Positions 23,203 to 35,300 of a stretch of DNA of 64,000 nucleotides are shown here, piece after piece; position 1 is the first letter of the stretch; the number at the start of each line of letters is the position of its first letter. The DNA is from Balamuthia mandrillaris. Lineage: Eukaryota > Discosea > Longamoebia > Balamuthiidae. The translations under genes and the position numbers were made by a program. The stretch lies in the NCBI GenBank assembly GCA_031835245.1, contig JAVKOQ010000085.1:124001-188000 (forward strand), read 5' to 3'. A model generated the notes under the pieces. The model was not told where the DNA came from, made no database searches, and saw nothing but the letters and a program-made list of their open reading frames with translations.

Positions 23203-23829
23203 GGTGCAGCTAACGGTTGGCTCACTTGGTAAAAGCTGAATAAAAGAAAAAGAAGGGGGAAGAAGAAACGCAGCGCAGGATGAGGATGGGGGAAGGTTGC
23301 CTTTTACGCAGGCCACGTCAGCCCAAACCCTCGCAGCCTCAGGGTACTCTAATGATCGAAGACCCCTCATCAGATCTTTGATAAACTCCGACGGCAATTT
23401 CGGAGAGAATTGCAGCAAAAGATAAAAAACGAGTTGAAAGAGGGAAGGGGCGCTACGTTTCTTTGACAGGAGCCTCTTTCTTGGGGAGAGGGGAGGCGCT
23501 ACCCTGGCTGGACAAGTAGTAGTAGAGTAGCAACAAGCGGGAGTTGTTGGTTTGCTGTTGGACAAAAAAAAAGCGGGCATAGGTTGCTCTGTTGGAAGGC
23601 AAGGGGAGGGGGGGGAGGGTGCAACAAGTTCCATTTTTGGACGTTCAGCCACAAAGCAAGGGGAGGGAGGCTCGCAGGAGAGGCGTGCTACTCTTTCTGC
23701 AGAAAGTAATCATCAAGAGGTGAGGTTCATCTCTTTTGTTTGTTGGCCTCTGTTTTTAAATTAGCCCCGTGGTTTTTGAACGTATGCTAACTTTTGTTGG
23801 AAAGGCGAGACTCTGTGACACAAAACATC
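23203..23829. other. Divergent promoter region uL23/ATG9
   Basis: About 630 bp between divergent starts. It is purine/pyrimidine-skewed, with a G-rich run near 23610. No gene is supported. Confidence 0.45.
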
Positions 23830-25174
23830 ATGGCCTCAGGCGTGGGCTTCCCGCTTCGTGCCATGCGTGGAGGCAAGGAGGTGGATCCTTCTGCCTTTTC
23901 CTTGCTAGAGGAAGGAGGGAATGAGGACATTGAGGGGGAGGTGAACACTTTGTTGGAGAGTCATACAGAGGACTCTGGTGGTCCTGTTTCAGACCTGGAT
24001 CGATTTTTTACCAGAGTACGAGGATTTTTTTCTGTGAACAGTTTATGTTGACGCATCAAGATATTCACCGTTTTTTCTTTTTTTTTCTATCCAAGGTTTA
24101 TGAGTATTATCGCCAAAAGGGCTTCCTTGCCATCGTTCTTTCTCGGGTTTTCAATCTTTTGTACGCTATTTTTTTTTCTCACCCCATTTTTGTTGATGCT
24201 TTGTTTTCCTTCTTTCTCCCGTGGCTCATGTTTGTTTTTTTGTGTTGCGGTTGAATAGTACTCTCGCTTTTGTAATATTATTTTCTACGTTTTTGTTTTG
24301 TTTTATCGACTATCACGTTCTCTTTGCTACAAATGACCTCCACCAAGCTCTGCTTCCCATTCAACTCAGCAGGTAATCTATCCACCCACCCCTTTTATCC
24401 TTTATCTATCTTCATTCTCATATTCTTCCAAATGATAGACTGCATCCACTGCTAGCTATCTTTCTGGCTGTGTTTGCACTCTTTTGGTTGTTGCAGCTGC
24501 TGCAATTGTTTTCAGAAATTAGAGACAAACGTGAGATCAAGCTTTTTTATAATCACACATTGAGGATTAGTGAGGTTTGTTTCTGTTTGGATGTTTGGTT
24601 TTGTTCTTACTAGTTTTGGTTTTCCTCTATTTGTTGAGTGCAATGATTGCTTTTGAGCTATTTATGGGGTGTGTTCTTATCTTCTCTTTGTTGGATTTGA
24701 TTAGGAGCGGCTTCAAACAATGGAGTGGGCAGAGGTAGTAGAAAAGTTAATAAAGGTGCCGCGGTTGTGCATAGTCAAGGAAGATCTTACCTCTCTAGGT
24801 ACGTTACTTTTTTTTTGTCTTGTGTGTTATTTGATATTGCTCATTCATTCCTCAATGTTGATCATATGCGCCAACTCTCCTCCATAGATGTGGTAAATCG
24901 TATTCTTAGAAAACAAAACTATCTCATTGCTTTGTTCAACCTCGACATTGTGAGATTTGGGCTCCCTATTCCTGGGTTACGAAGAATGACAACTCTTACC
25001 AAAACTTTGGAATGGAGCCTTTATCTCGTGCTTTCATATTCCATCTTTGGAAGAAACGAAGTGAAGCCTTCCGTTCTTATCAGAGAAAATTCGTTAGTCT
25101 CTCTCCTCTCCGAGTTTTTTTGAGAAGAGTTAATTAATTTTATTTCTCTCTCGTTCTCTCTGGCTCTCTCTGGC

Positions 25175-25224
<50 letters not shown>

Positions 25225-27019
25225 TCAAACCATGCGATACAGACAAAAAACAGCACGAAGGTATAGCCCACCTTTTTCTTGTTTGTACAATACATGAATT
25301 TTTTAATATCTCTGTTCTATCTTTAAATTTTGCTGTAGTTTACAATGGCGCTTCCGGCTCTTGGGGTTAGTAAGCCTCATCTTGTCCCCGTTTGTACTGG
25401 TATTCCTGCTAGCCTACTTCTTTTTCAAGTATGGCGAGGAATTGCGGAACAGACCAAGTTTCACTCTTGCCTCCCGTCAATGGAGTCGCCTAGCTCGTTG
25501 GAAATTCAGGTGCTTCAACGAACTTCCACATGCTCTTGAAACACGGTAAGTTCTCTGTGCATGTGCTTTGTCTTTAATGCATCGATCTGATATTAAGCTG
25601 TTATATGTTTCTTCAATAGATTAAATGCAAGCCACACAGCAGCCAATGAATATGTGGACCAATTTCAATCCAACATTTTGATGATTTGTGCTCGCTTTGT
25701 AGCCTTTGTGCTTGGCGCTTTTGTGGCGGTTCTCATCGTGATTGCTGTGGTGGATGACGAAATCCTTACCGAAAGTCAAATTGGAGGCAAAAGCTTGCTG
25801 TGGTATCTGGGAATATCTGGAAGTGTGTTGGCGGTAACACGGGCGCTCATCCCACGCGAAGGCCAAGTATTCAACCCAAAAGCAAAGTTGGATGAAGTGG
25901 TGTGTCACACCTATTACAAACCGGATACTTGGATTGGAGAGGAGCACATGTGGTGGGTCAGGGACGAGTTAGTGGAGCTCTACGAGTACAAGATTATGGC
26001 ATTTTTGCGCGAGTTAGTGAGCATTCTGGTTGCGCCGTTTATTCTCTTTTTTACACTCGGAAGCAGTGCTGTTTCACGTACGTTTACCCTTTTTCTGCAT
26101 TCCGTTATCGATGTTTTTCTAACACATATAGTATTTTTACAATGGTACAGAGGATATCGTCAACTTTTTCCAACACTTTACTGAGTATGTAGAAGGGGTG
26201 GGAAACATGTGCTCTTGTGCCAACTTTGAAACAGGTTTTGCCAAGCATGGCGACCACAATGTGCGCACTTTTGCCGCAAACGTTGTTGCTGTGATACTAA
26301 ATCTTCTCTCTCTCTCTCTCTCACAGTGGGGTTCGCCGGCAGCTCTTACTTTGAACAAGTTTGTGAAGACATCACAAGGCAAGATGGAAAAATCCTTTAT
26401 GGACTTTGTGGTATGTTCCCTTGTCTCACTTTCTCTCTAGTCAAAGGAGTCGTTTTTTCTCATACCATATTCCACTGTAGACCACTTATCCGTCGTACCG
26501 CCCATCTGAGCAAGGCGCTGATATTCTAGTCAAGCTTTCTAAGCACAGAGAAGCTGTTCTACGCTCTAAAGCAGAAGCTCATCTGGAAAGTAGCGGCTTT
26601 ATTGACACTAATGTACCGCTTCTCTCTCTCTCTCTCTCTCTTCTCTCTCTTCTCTCTCTTCTCTCTCTCTCCTGAACTTGTGCTAATTTAATGTGTCATA
26701 CAATTTGTAATACTACAGATGTTTGCCAGCAAACCAGGCACGTCCAACAGCGCCGGACCTTCATCTGCGCCATGGCGTGGCACAGCTGCTGTTAGTTCAT
26801 CTTTGCGTTTTAGTGAACCGCCATCGCTATTAATGGTTCTCTTCCTCTCCCTCCCACCCTCACCACATTGATGCTAACATTTTGTTACAGCAATCCTTCC
26901 ATGAAGCTCTTATGACGAGCGGGGCAAATATATTTGATGGTCTGGGCAATAGAGAGGGAAGCGACAAAAGTGACGATGAACTATCCGCAGGCCCTTCATC
27001 CTCTCCAACAGGACTATAG
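23830..27019 (+). CDS. ATG9: Autophagy lipid scramblase ATG9
   Basis: A gene of about twelve or more exons. Exon 1 (23830-24015) gives an acidic cytosolic N-terminus. The following exons give YEYYRQKGF, TLAFVILFSTFLFCFIDY, then ERLQTMEWAEVVEKL, NYLIALFNLDI, and the core LILSPFVLVFLLAYFFFKYG with LARWKFRCFNELPHALETRL, which are hallmarks of ATG9. Further exons carry LGISGSVLAVTRALIP and the EDIVNFFQHFTEYVEGVG region. An 18-nt exon (25243-25260) is needed to join the acidic loop to the RFRLLG segment in phase. ATG9 is the trimeric multi-pass scramblase on Golgi-derived vesicles that seeds the autophagosome membrane. The tail is Ser/Pro-rich. The stop TAG is at 27017-27019. Several introns carry (CT)n tracts. 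Confidence 0.92.
25183..25226 (+). repeat. (CT)n tract in ATG9 intron
   Basis: Pyrimidine microsatellite immediately upstream of the 18-nt exon. Confidence 0.9.
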
Positions 27020-27678
27020 TAGCAGCTTATTATTTTGTTCAAAATATATTACCTTGTATAAAAGATACACAAGCGAGAAGAGCCGTTCTTGTCTTTTTCT
27101 TCTTGCAAATAAAACGAAGGCCAACAAAAAAACCAAAGAAGAAAATAAATAAAAAAAGAGGTGGGTTTGGTGACAGCGTCTCAGGTTAGCAGTGTGAGGG
27201 GGGTGGGTATCCCAGCCAAGAGCTTATACCAGCCCTGGCCAGGACGCCCTGGGGTCTCCTCCCAATATTTCAGGGAGGAGTCGAAGTATTATCTTATGCT
27301 AACCGTCGCTGTATTTATCATAAATGTCTTGAGAGTCGAAGTAACCCGACAACATTCGCACCATACTACCAACACCTCCAAACGATACCAAGGCTCGCCA
27401 ACCCCTCTTTCAACACCCACAAGGGGCAAGGACGATTTGGTGTTGGGTTTCCACAAGAAAAAAATGAGAACGTGAATGCAGTGTGGTTTAGGTGTCGACA
27501 ACAATTCAAATTTCGACAACAACTTGATCGAATCCACTGATCGATTTGCTGTAATACGGTGCAGAAAATGTGCAGGAATGGTGGTCAGAACAGGGTTCAC
27601 TTCACACACACACGCAGCGAAGACCAAGAGGGAGGAGGAGGCAACAACTGCCAAACAAACAAACAAACAAAAAAAAGC
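27020..27678. other. Intergenic region ATG9/USP14 with GC-rich inverted repeats
   Basis: About 660 bp. The 27190-27290 part is more GC-rich than its surroundings and has short inverted repeats (CTCCTCCC/GGGAGGAG around an AATATTTCA loop at about 27257-27281). TGTCGACA occurs at 27493-27500. No open frame here shows a recognisable protein signature. Confidence 0.4.
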
Positions 27679-27954
27679 CATGGCGGACGGAAAGATCACC
27701 ATCCAGGTCAAATGGAGCAAAGAACAGCATCAAGTGGAGATAGACCCCTCTGAAACGGGCCTCACCCTAAAGTCCCAGCTCTACGCTTTGACCGGCGTCC
27801 CTCCTGACAGACAAAAATGTAGGAGAGAGAGCGGCTTTGCTTTTTCCCCCCTCACTTTTCCCCTCCACACTGCACAACAAAACTAACAACGCGGTTGGTG
27901 GGTTTCAATAGGGATGGGCGTCAAGGCCATCAAGACCGGCGTTTTGGGAGTCAG

Positions 27955-27987
<33 letters not shown>

Positions 27988-29535
27988 ACTGACACTGAGA
28001 TGTTGGTTTTTCCCATAGGATGACGTGGAGCTTGGTACGCTTGGCTTCAAGCAAGGACAACGAGTGATGTTGATGGGCACTGCTGGCGAGCTACCCAAAG
28101 AACCTGTCAAAACAGTGTTTGTGGAGGATCTCAGCGCTGTTGACATGAGCAAGCTTGTCGAGCCGACCCACCCACCAGGCCTCCATAACCTTGGCAACAC
28201 CTGCTACCTCAACGCCACCCTGCAATGCCTCAGATCCATTCCTGAGCTCAATACCTCCCTCACAAGGTTCTCCATCTCTCAACTCTCGAAACTCTCTTCT
28301 CTCGTTGTTATGCTCCTATCTCTTCCTGTTAGGCATTCATGTGTGTTGACATTTGTTTAGTTTTTCAGGAGCAGTCACAGAGTATCAGGACAGAGACACA
28401 AACCTGACAGCTGGCCTCAGAGATTTGTTCAAGATGCTCAATACTCACCATGACACGGTGCTTCCTATGGCCTTTGTGGAGCGCTTCCGTCAGGACTTTC
28501 CTCAGTTTGCAGAGCGGACCGAATATGGTTGGGCTCAGCAAGACGCAGACGAGTGCTGCGGCCAAGTTTTGCGATCTCTCTCCCAGAAGCTTCCTCCTCT
28601 CTCTTTGCTCTCTTCCGCTTCCTCTTCCACAAGTTCTTCTCCATCCTCAGGAAACAGCCTTGTCAACCAACTGTTTTCTGGAGAGATGAAAGTGAGAATG
28701 AAGTGCATCGAGGAAGGCGGTGAGGCGGAAGAGCCGACTGAGCAATACGTTCCCTTCTTGAAGCTCTCTTGCTATATTGGTAGCCAGACCAACTTTATGT
28801 TGACAGGCCTTAAAGAGGTAACTTTGCTTTCTCTTTTTATGTTCATTATCTTGACTCTAAAGAAACTGGGATTTTTCTTGCCCTCACCAATTCTTTCTCT
28901 TTGCAGAGCATGAAAGAGCCTTTGCACAAGAATTCTCCTATCTTAGGACGCGATGCCCTCTACGAAAAGCAGCAAGAAATTAGCAGCCTTCCCTACTATC
29001 TCACTGTTCAGTTTGTTCGCTTCCACTGGAAGAAAGGCAAGGATGTGAAAGCCAAAGTATTAAGGGTTGGTACCAAACAACCTTTTTCCCCGTTATTTTA
29101 GTTTTTGTTTTGTTGAAGCGCAGAAACTAACCTTCTTTTGTTCATACAGCCAGTAGAGTTTCCATTCGTGTTGGACGTCTTTGATTTGTGCAGCGAGGAG
29201 TTGAAGAAGAAACTGGAAGTGAACCGTAAAATCCTGGTGGCTCGTGACGAGGCCCGAACCAACCTTCAGTTGGCCAGGAAAGACAAAGAAAAAGATGGCA
29301 TGGACATTGATGAAGACAAGAAGAAAGAGGAAGAGGCATCTCTTCCTCCTTTGTGGGACCAACGTATGCTTTTCTCCCCCTACCTTCACTTTCTTTTTAA
29401 TCTATTTACATTTCTTCACAAATAGAACCAATGAAAAACGAGACCGGCTTCTACGAACTGTTTGCTGTGTTGACACACAAAGGACGTTCCGCTGACTCTG
29501 GCCATTACGTCGGCTGGGTAAAGCAGGGCGAAGGT

Positions 29536-29569
<34 letters not shown>

Positions 29570-29711
29570 TCTATTCCTCCTCTTGCTCCTTTTCTAATAT
29601 TGCAACAAAGACCACTGGCTGTGCTATGATGACGAAAAGGTGACTGACTGTAGGAACGACGACATTACCAAGTTGGTAGGCAAAGGCGGAGGTTTGTATT
29701 CCCTCTCTTCC

Positions 29712-29755
<44 letters not shown>

Positions 29756-29851
29756 CAACGCCTATTGACAACAATTGTTGTGTGGGCATGACGAACAGCG
29801 GATTGGCACATGGCCTACATCTGTTTCTACCGCACGAAGCCTGTTCAGTAA
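27679..29851 (+). CDS. USP14: Proteasome-associated deubiquitinase USP14/Ubp6
   Basis: About nine exons. The protein starts with a ubiquitin-like domain (MADGKITIQVKWSKEQHQVE, then DRQK and KAIKTGVLG), the part that docks on proteasome subunit Rpn1 in other species. The USP catalytic domain begins with the Cys box GLHNLGNTCYLNATLQCLR; the catalytic Cys is in GNTCYLN. A Ser-rich insert (about 28610-28660) follows. The His box is RSADSGHYVGWVK, then HWLCYDDEKV and the C-terminal AYICFYR. All catalytic residues are present. The family trims ubiquitin chains on proteasome-bound substrates. Introns at about 27955, 29540 and 29715 carry (CT)n tracts. It is tandem with ATG9 and convergent with UBE2T, 207 bp apart. 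Confidence 0.93.
29715..29753 (+). repeat. (CT)n tract in USP14 intron
   Basis: About 38 nt of CT, sense strand, in the last intron of USP14. Confidence 0.9.
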
Positions 29852-30058
29852 AATCACAACCAACTACAAAAGGCAGCACAGCAACAACGCTCAACTGCAG
29901 TATTTTGGCTTTTCGTTTCGTTTATTGCTTTTCTTTGCTGCAGTAAATAGGAGTTACAAGAGAACGCGTTTCTTTGTAGTTTGCGTTTGTCTTTTGTGTG
30001 AATGCAACGAGAAGTGTGATGTACAAAGTCAGGTTAAAGGATGATTAGGCTGACCAAC

Positions 30059-30920
30059 TTAGTCACTGGCATCTTCCTCTTCATCCTCTTCCTCTTCGCT
30101 TTCTTCCTCGCTTTCTTCCTCGCTTTCTTCCTCACTCTCCTCACTTTCTTCTTCCTCCTCTTTCCGCTTCTTCTCTTCCATCTCGTTGTTTGTGGAGACA
30201 GAAGTAGATGCGGCTGAGGGTTTAGCTCGCTTATCAGGTGGGGGCCGCCCTTCAACAGAGGAGGAGGAAGAAGATGAAGATGGTGAAGAGGAATTAGGGT
30301 GGGTGTTGGTGTCGTTTGAAGCTGAAAGCTGGTCTCTGGGCCGTTTTTTGTGAAGGAGCGTTGTGTTGGCAGCGTCGATGGCATACTTTGCAGTCCATGC
30401 CCGAGCTGTCTCCTGAAACTGTTGCGGATTGTTCATGAATACTTGGTTCTGCCAAAGAAAATGTTAGCATGAGTTTGGTGCTGTGTTTATTCCTTCTCCT
30501 GTGTTGTTCTTCTTGTTCCTTGCCAGGTCCTTTAAAGAACAAGAACAAGAACAAGAACAAGAAGAACAACACAGGAGAAGGAATAAACAAGAAGAACTAC
30601 GAGAACAAGAACAACAACACAACCACAACAGAAAAAGGAATAAGAAGAACGAGGAGAGGAAGAGGTACAATGTCTGCCATGAGAGGGTCTTGTGGATTGG
30701 GGCTGGACATTAGGGACTGTATGGAGGTCAGGACGGTGGAAAGGTTGAGGGAGGGCGTCCAAACTCCCTTTGGCGGCATGACAAGGGTGTCTAAGCATAT
30801 GCGGCCAGCCTCATCAATGTTCGGGTGGTAAATGGGCGTCAGGAAGTTCACTTTGGGCGGCTCGAAAGGATACCTGCTCAGACAGACAACAAAAAGAGAG
30901 AGCTTCAGTGTTTGAACGAC

Positions 30921-30951
<31 letters not shown>

Positions 30952-31238
30952 ACCACAGACCTTTCCGGCATGGTTATCAACAGTTTGAAGGTACCTCCTT
31001 CGTAGGGCGTGCCTTCAGCGCCTTGGATAGCTTTTTGTTGTGGTGGTGGTGGGTGTTACTAGTGCAAAGCCAAGCAGGAGGAATAGAGAACGGCAAAGAA
31101 AGAAAGAAAGAAAGGAATAACTCTCAGCGTACCAGCTTCAATTTCGGTGAGTGAAGAAGCATCCTTGGGCCAAGCAGAGATTCCAAAGGGCGGGTCCTCC
31201 TCCAACAATCGCAAGTCCTTCGTTGTGCGCTGCAGCAT
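30059..31238 (-). CDS. UBE2T: Ubiquitin-conjugating enzyme E2 T
   Basis: Four or five exons on the minus strand. The start at 31236-31238 gives [20 protein letters not shown]. The next exons give [20 protein letters not shown] and [20 protein letters not shown], with the HPN motif. The catalytic Cys is in GRICLDTL, followed by [16 protein letters not shown] and LMADI. After an intron of about 215 nt containing a perfect hairpin (30485-30588), the last exon gives [17 protein letters not shown] and a long Ser then Glu/Ser-rich acidic tail ending EEDASD. The core is closest to UBE2T, the E2 that monoubiquitinates FANCD2/FANCI in interstrand-crosslink repair. The tail is longer than that of human UBE2T. 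It is head to head with TERT. Confidence 0.9.
30485..30588. repeat. Perfect 34-bp inverted repeat inside UBE2T intron
   Basis: The left arm 30485-30518 and right arm 30555-30588 are exact reverse complements with a 36-nt loop, checked base by base. The arms are C/T-rich and G/A-rich respectively. Transcripts across it from either strand would fold into a long hairpin. Confidence 0.9.
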
Positions 31239-31303
31239 GCTCCCTCCTCCTCCTCCTCTCTCTGTTGAAAAAATTCCAGTAAAATTTTCCCCTGGAGAGA
31301 GAG
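31239..31303. promoter_or_regulatory. 65-bp bidirectional gap between UBE2T and TERT start codons
   Basis: Only 65 bp separate the ATG of UBE2T (-) from the ATG of TERT (+), so promoter and leader elements must be shared or overlap with coding sequence. The segment contains a (TCC)n run and an A/T-rich centre. Confidence 0.55.
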
Positions 31304-32330
31304 ATGAGCGAGAGGAGCATCCTCGGTGGGGCGAGCAGCAGCAGCAGCAGGTGCAAGCGCAAGACGCCTTCCCCTCGTGACGGCAAAGCGGTCAGCAGCA
31401 CCAGCGGTGAAGGTGGACGGACTGAAGAGAGCCAACAGCGGGCGGAGGAGAGGTCTCCACGCGCTGGGGCCAAGCGGAAGCGACGGCGAGTTCTTCCCCA
31501 AACGATACCGCCGCCACCGCCACCTCCTCCTGCAGCCACAACAACACCACCACAACCACCGGCACAGCAACATGAGGGTGGCCAAGGAGGCAGCAAAGGC
31601 AAGAAGAGGAAGCTGGAAGAGCACCTGCAGGAAGGAGCCACTGCCAGCACCTCACCTCCTCCTCGCACCAAACGCAAGCGCCCAAATACCGCCTCCACAA
31701 GTGCTCTCCCTTTGAGCGTTACGACCGACAACAAGAACAACAGCACAAAGCTCAAGTGCAAGCGCAAGCGCAAGCGCAAAGCCCGCCCCAAGAAAGGTGA
31801 GCCACCGCCATTGTCGTTATCGCGCATTCATGCCTCCGTCGGCCTGACCTCATGCTCAATGTTTTTTTTTTCAACGTGGTGAAGTGAACGTGCAGGTTTT
31901 GCAGCAGGTGTTCTCTGTAGCAGTGGACGAGGCTGCCACTGACGGCAAAGCCCACAACAACCTTCAAACCCTGCATCGCTATTTGCTGCACGCCATGGAA
32001 GCTTCCTCGGTCACTTCTTCCTCCACCAGCGCCACTGCTGCTACCGTCAATAATGCAAATACGAGCGCTTTCAGCAGCAACCGTAACAACAGAAAGCATA
32101 AGAAATGGGCCTTGTTAAGGGCGGATGACCCACCCGCCTATAGGGCATTGCTGACAGGGTGCCTTGTGGGGACGCTGGCAGAGGCTCCCCCCGCTGCTGC
32201 CATAGTCACTGACACGAACCAGAGATTCACGCAGGCTCAGTTGCTAAACCGGGTCCTAGAGACGTTGTTTCTTGGACGTTCTGGTGCTCCTCCCAACCAC
32301 CTCCTTGCCAAAGGCTATCGCAAGGTTATT

Positions 32331-32373
<43 letters not shown>

Positions 32374-35300
32374 TTTTGTTTTCGTTTTGTCACAAGGTGA
32401 TAACGGTTACATCAGCAACGACCAGGACAGGGACATGGGATGCAGAGCCTCTATGGCGTGGAGTGTTATTTTCCTAACACGCTTGTGAATGTGCTGAAGG
32501 GATCCGAGTGGGACCTGCTGCTCTCTCGCATAGGCGATGCCTGTATGCTCCACCTTCTTCTGCACACGTGCCTCTTCCTGCCGCTACCCAACAGCTGTTA
32601 CATGCAGCTGACAGGACCACCTCTCTCTTCGCTTCTGCTGCGCTCTGGACGAAAGTTGAAACGTCCTCCTTCCAAGCATCCATCAGCCTCGACAGCTGCA
32701 ACAAGCCCCACCAGAACGAACACGAAAGAGAAAGAGGATAACCATCCCACTGAATGGAGAGTAGAAAGTCCAAAAGATCCTTCCTCCACAACGGCTGCCA
32801 GGCTGGAGCGCTCCCGCATCTTTTATTCGAATCCGTTCAAAGGTAGAGGATTACCCAAACTACGTACGTAACGGCTTTTCCTTTCTCTCTCTTTATTTCT
32901 CTGGCTCTCGCTTTTTTTGAAAAGAATGGAAGTGTTAATGACCCTTTTGTGTTCTTTTCTTGATTGACAGACGTTTTAAACAATGTAAAAGCATCGAACA
33001 AAGGCGTTCATATCCTATTAACAAATATATTTCTTCAAGAGAAGAATTCTGCCAAATCTTTAGAGGAAGCAGGAAGCAGCCTAGCCAGCTCTTCCGATGG
33101 CCTTAAAGTTAACGTTGCCAAGGCACAACATTCTGTCAGCAAAAGGCATCAACAGCGAGTTCCTGCTCGCTTGGTAGTGGTGATCCCACTGCTCAAACGA
33201 ATTATTCAACGACACAACAAGGTTCAAAATTCGTACCACCGCGCATTGAACAGACACTGTCCTTTACCTCTGCCTCGCCATCTCCTTCCAACTGAATCAC
33301 CCGCATCGTTAATCCCATCTTCATCACGCAGCGCTAAGGGGATTACCTCGGTCTGTCTTGATGCTGATCCCAGCACACAGAGACAGCCAGAGAGAGAAGG
33401 CGCCATGGATGCTGACCTCTCTACTCCTGTTTCCATCAAAGAACGAAAAAGGGCTTTAAGCAGAGTTACAAACTACAACGATCTGTTTCAGTATCACTCT
33501 GCCTGCAAGTACGTCACTGCTTTTGTAAAAGCGGTGTGCTCCTATCTCATCCCTTTTGAGATGTGGGGCTCTCAGCATAACCTATCGATTTTTCATAAGA
33601 GTATGTTTTCCGGCACTCTATTCTTTCTCTTCTTCAAGGCCTTTACTGGATGGCGAATGACCATTGATTTATTATTTACAGATATCTATCGCTTTGTGAA
33701 GTCTCGAAGATTCGAATCACTTACTGTAGAACAAATTATGCAAGGAATGAAGGTAACCTTTGCGCAACCGTCGAGTAAGGACGTACTTTCGTATAACTCT
33801 CTTTGTCTCTCTCATGCAGCTTAACGACTGTAAGTGGTTAGATTGTAGCTCAAGAAAGAAGAACAAAGCCAACAAAGACAAGCATCAAGGCCACCTTCCT
33901 CCAAACGATGCAATAAAGAGGCATAAGTTGATGAAGTGTTGGCTGAGGTGGGTCTTTGAAGGACTTGTTGTACCGTTACTTCGTAACAACTTTTACATAA
34001 CAGAGAAGGCAACCACTGGAAAACGAATTTACTACTATCGAAAACCCATATGGGCGCGCGTCTCAACGTTGGCCATGCAGGAGCTTCTATCGCGAAGGAT
34101 ATTTGAAGAAATATCAGACGTGAGTATTTTTTTTTTCATCCGCTTTTATTATCACTGTTTTTCAAAAACTCGGACTGACCTGCCAACCTTTTTCATTTCT
34201 TCTTTACACACACGAAAATAGAAGGAAACTCAACGTCTTTTGTCTCGTCGCCCCTTTGGTTACTCTTTCCTAAGATTCCTCGCAAAGCAACAAGGCATTC
34301 GGCCCATCATGAATCTGGCATGGAAGCCATCCTTCTCTCCTTCCACTTGTGGCTTTGGCAAAAGCGTATCCCCGCCCGCTCACTCCATCAACACCATTCT
34401 CTCCACAACCTTCCACGTCCTCAACAGCGCCAAAGATGAACTGCCTCAGAACTTTGGTGGTTCTGTGTTCAGCTACAACGAAGCCTACGTTCGCATTGCC
34501 GGCTTTTTACAATCAGTTAGACGGAGCTACGCTCAATCGGGAGGTGGAATGGAGTCTACCCCTTCCACTCGGCCGCTTCCTGCATTGTACATGGTCAGCG
34601 TGGATGTTAAGCAGTCATTTGATAACGTAAATCAACACAAACTGTGGTCTGCTGTTATGCAGCTGTTGAACGGACAACGACGGGACCAGTATCTTGTGCA
34701 ACGATATGCTACCCACGTACCGATAGCTGCTCAGCAACGCATCCATAGCACCTACGAACGAGCTATCTCTCATCCTGCCCAATTTCCACAGTTCCTGCAA
34801 TTTGCCACACAGCGTGCCGCTACTTTGAAAAATGCTGTGCTAACTGATGAAGTTCGTTTTCTCTCTCTCCCTTTCGCCATCCTCCTTCTGTTCTTTATAT
34901 TCTCGTTGTTCTCTTCCTCGTTTCTCTCTCTCTCTCTCTCTTTGCTCACTATGTAGTTTGCCAATGTTAGGTAGTATACGCGCTGGTAGATAAATCAGAA
35001 ATCAAAAGGCTATTGAAAGAGCACATATTTAGCAATATAGTATGCTTGGATGGACGCTTCTATCGCCAGCGGAAGGGAATACCTCAAGGCTCTGTATTGT
35101 CTTCCCTGCTTTGTTCTTTGTTATACGGTTACATGGAAAACAATTGCTTGGAACATCTACCGAAAGAGGATTATTCTCTGGAAACTGGTAACGATCCTCT
35201 GGAGAACAAGCGCGATCCTGCCAAAGGAGTGTTGGTTCGCCTCATAGACGATTTTCTGTACATTACGACTTGTAAAGAAAAGGCAGAACGTTTCGTGGCA

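Noticed and set aside
22620-23213. 197-codon plus-strand frame opposite uL23
   Set aside because: It is the antisense shadow of a highly conserved ribosomal protein gene.
27161-27475. 104-codon frame between ATG9 and USP14
   Set aside because: No known signature, and it overlaps the inverted-repeat patch; better left as non-coding until transcript data exist.
33690-33730. tRNA-like GATTCGAATC string
   Set aside because: It lies inside a TERT exon coding for a conserved segment and has no cloverleaf.
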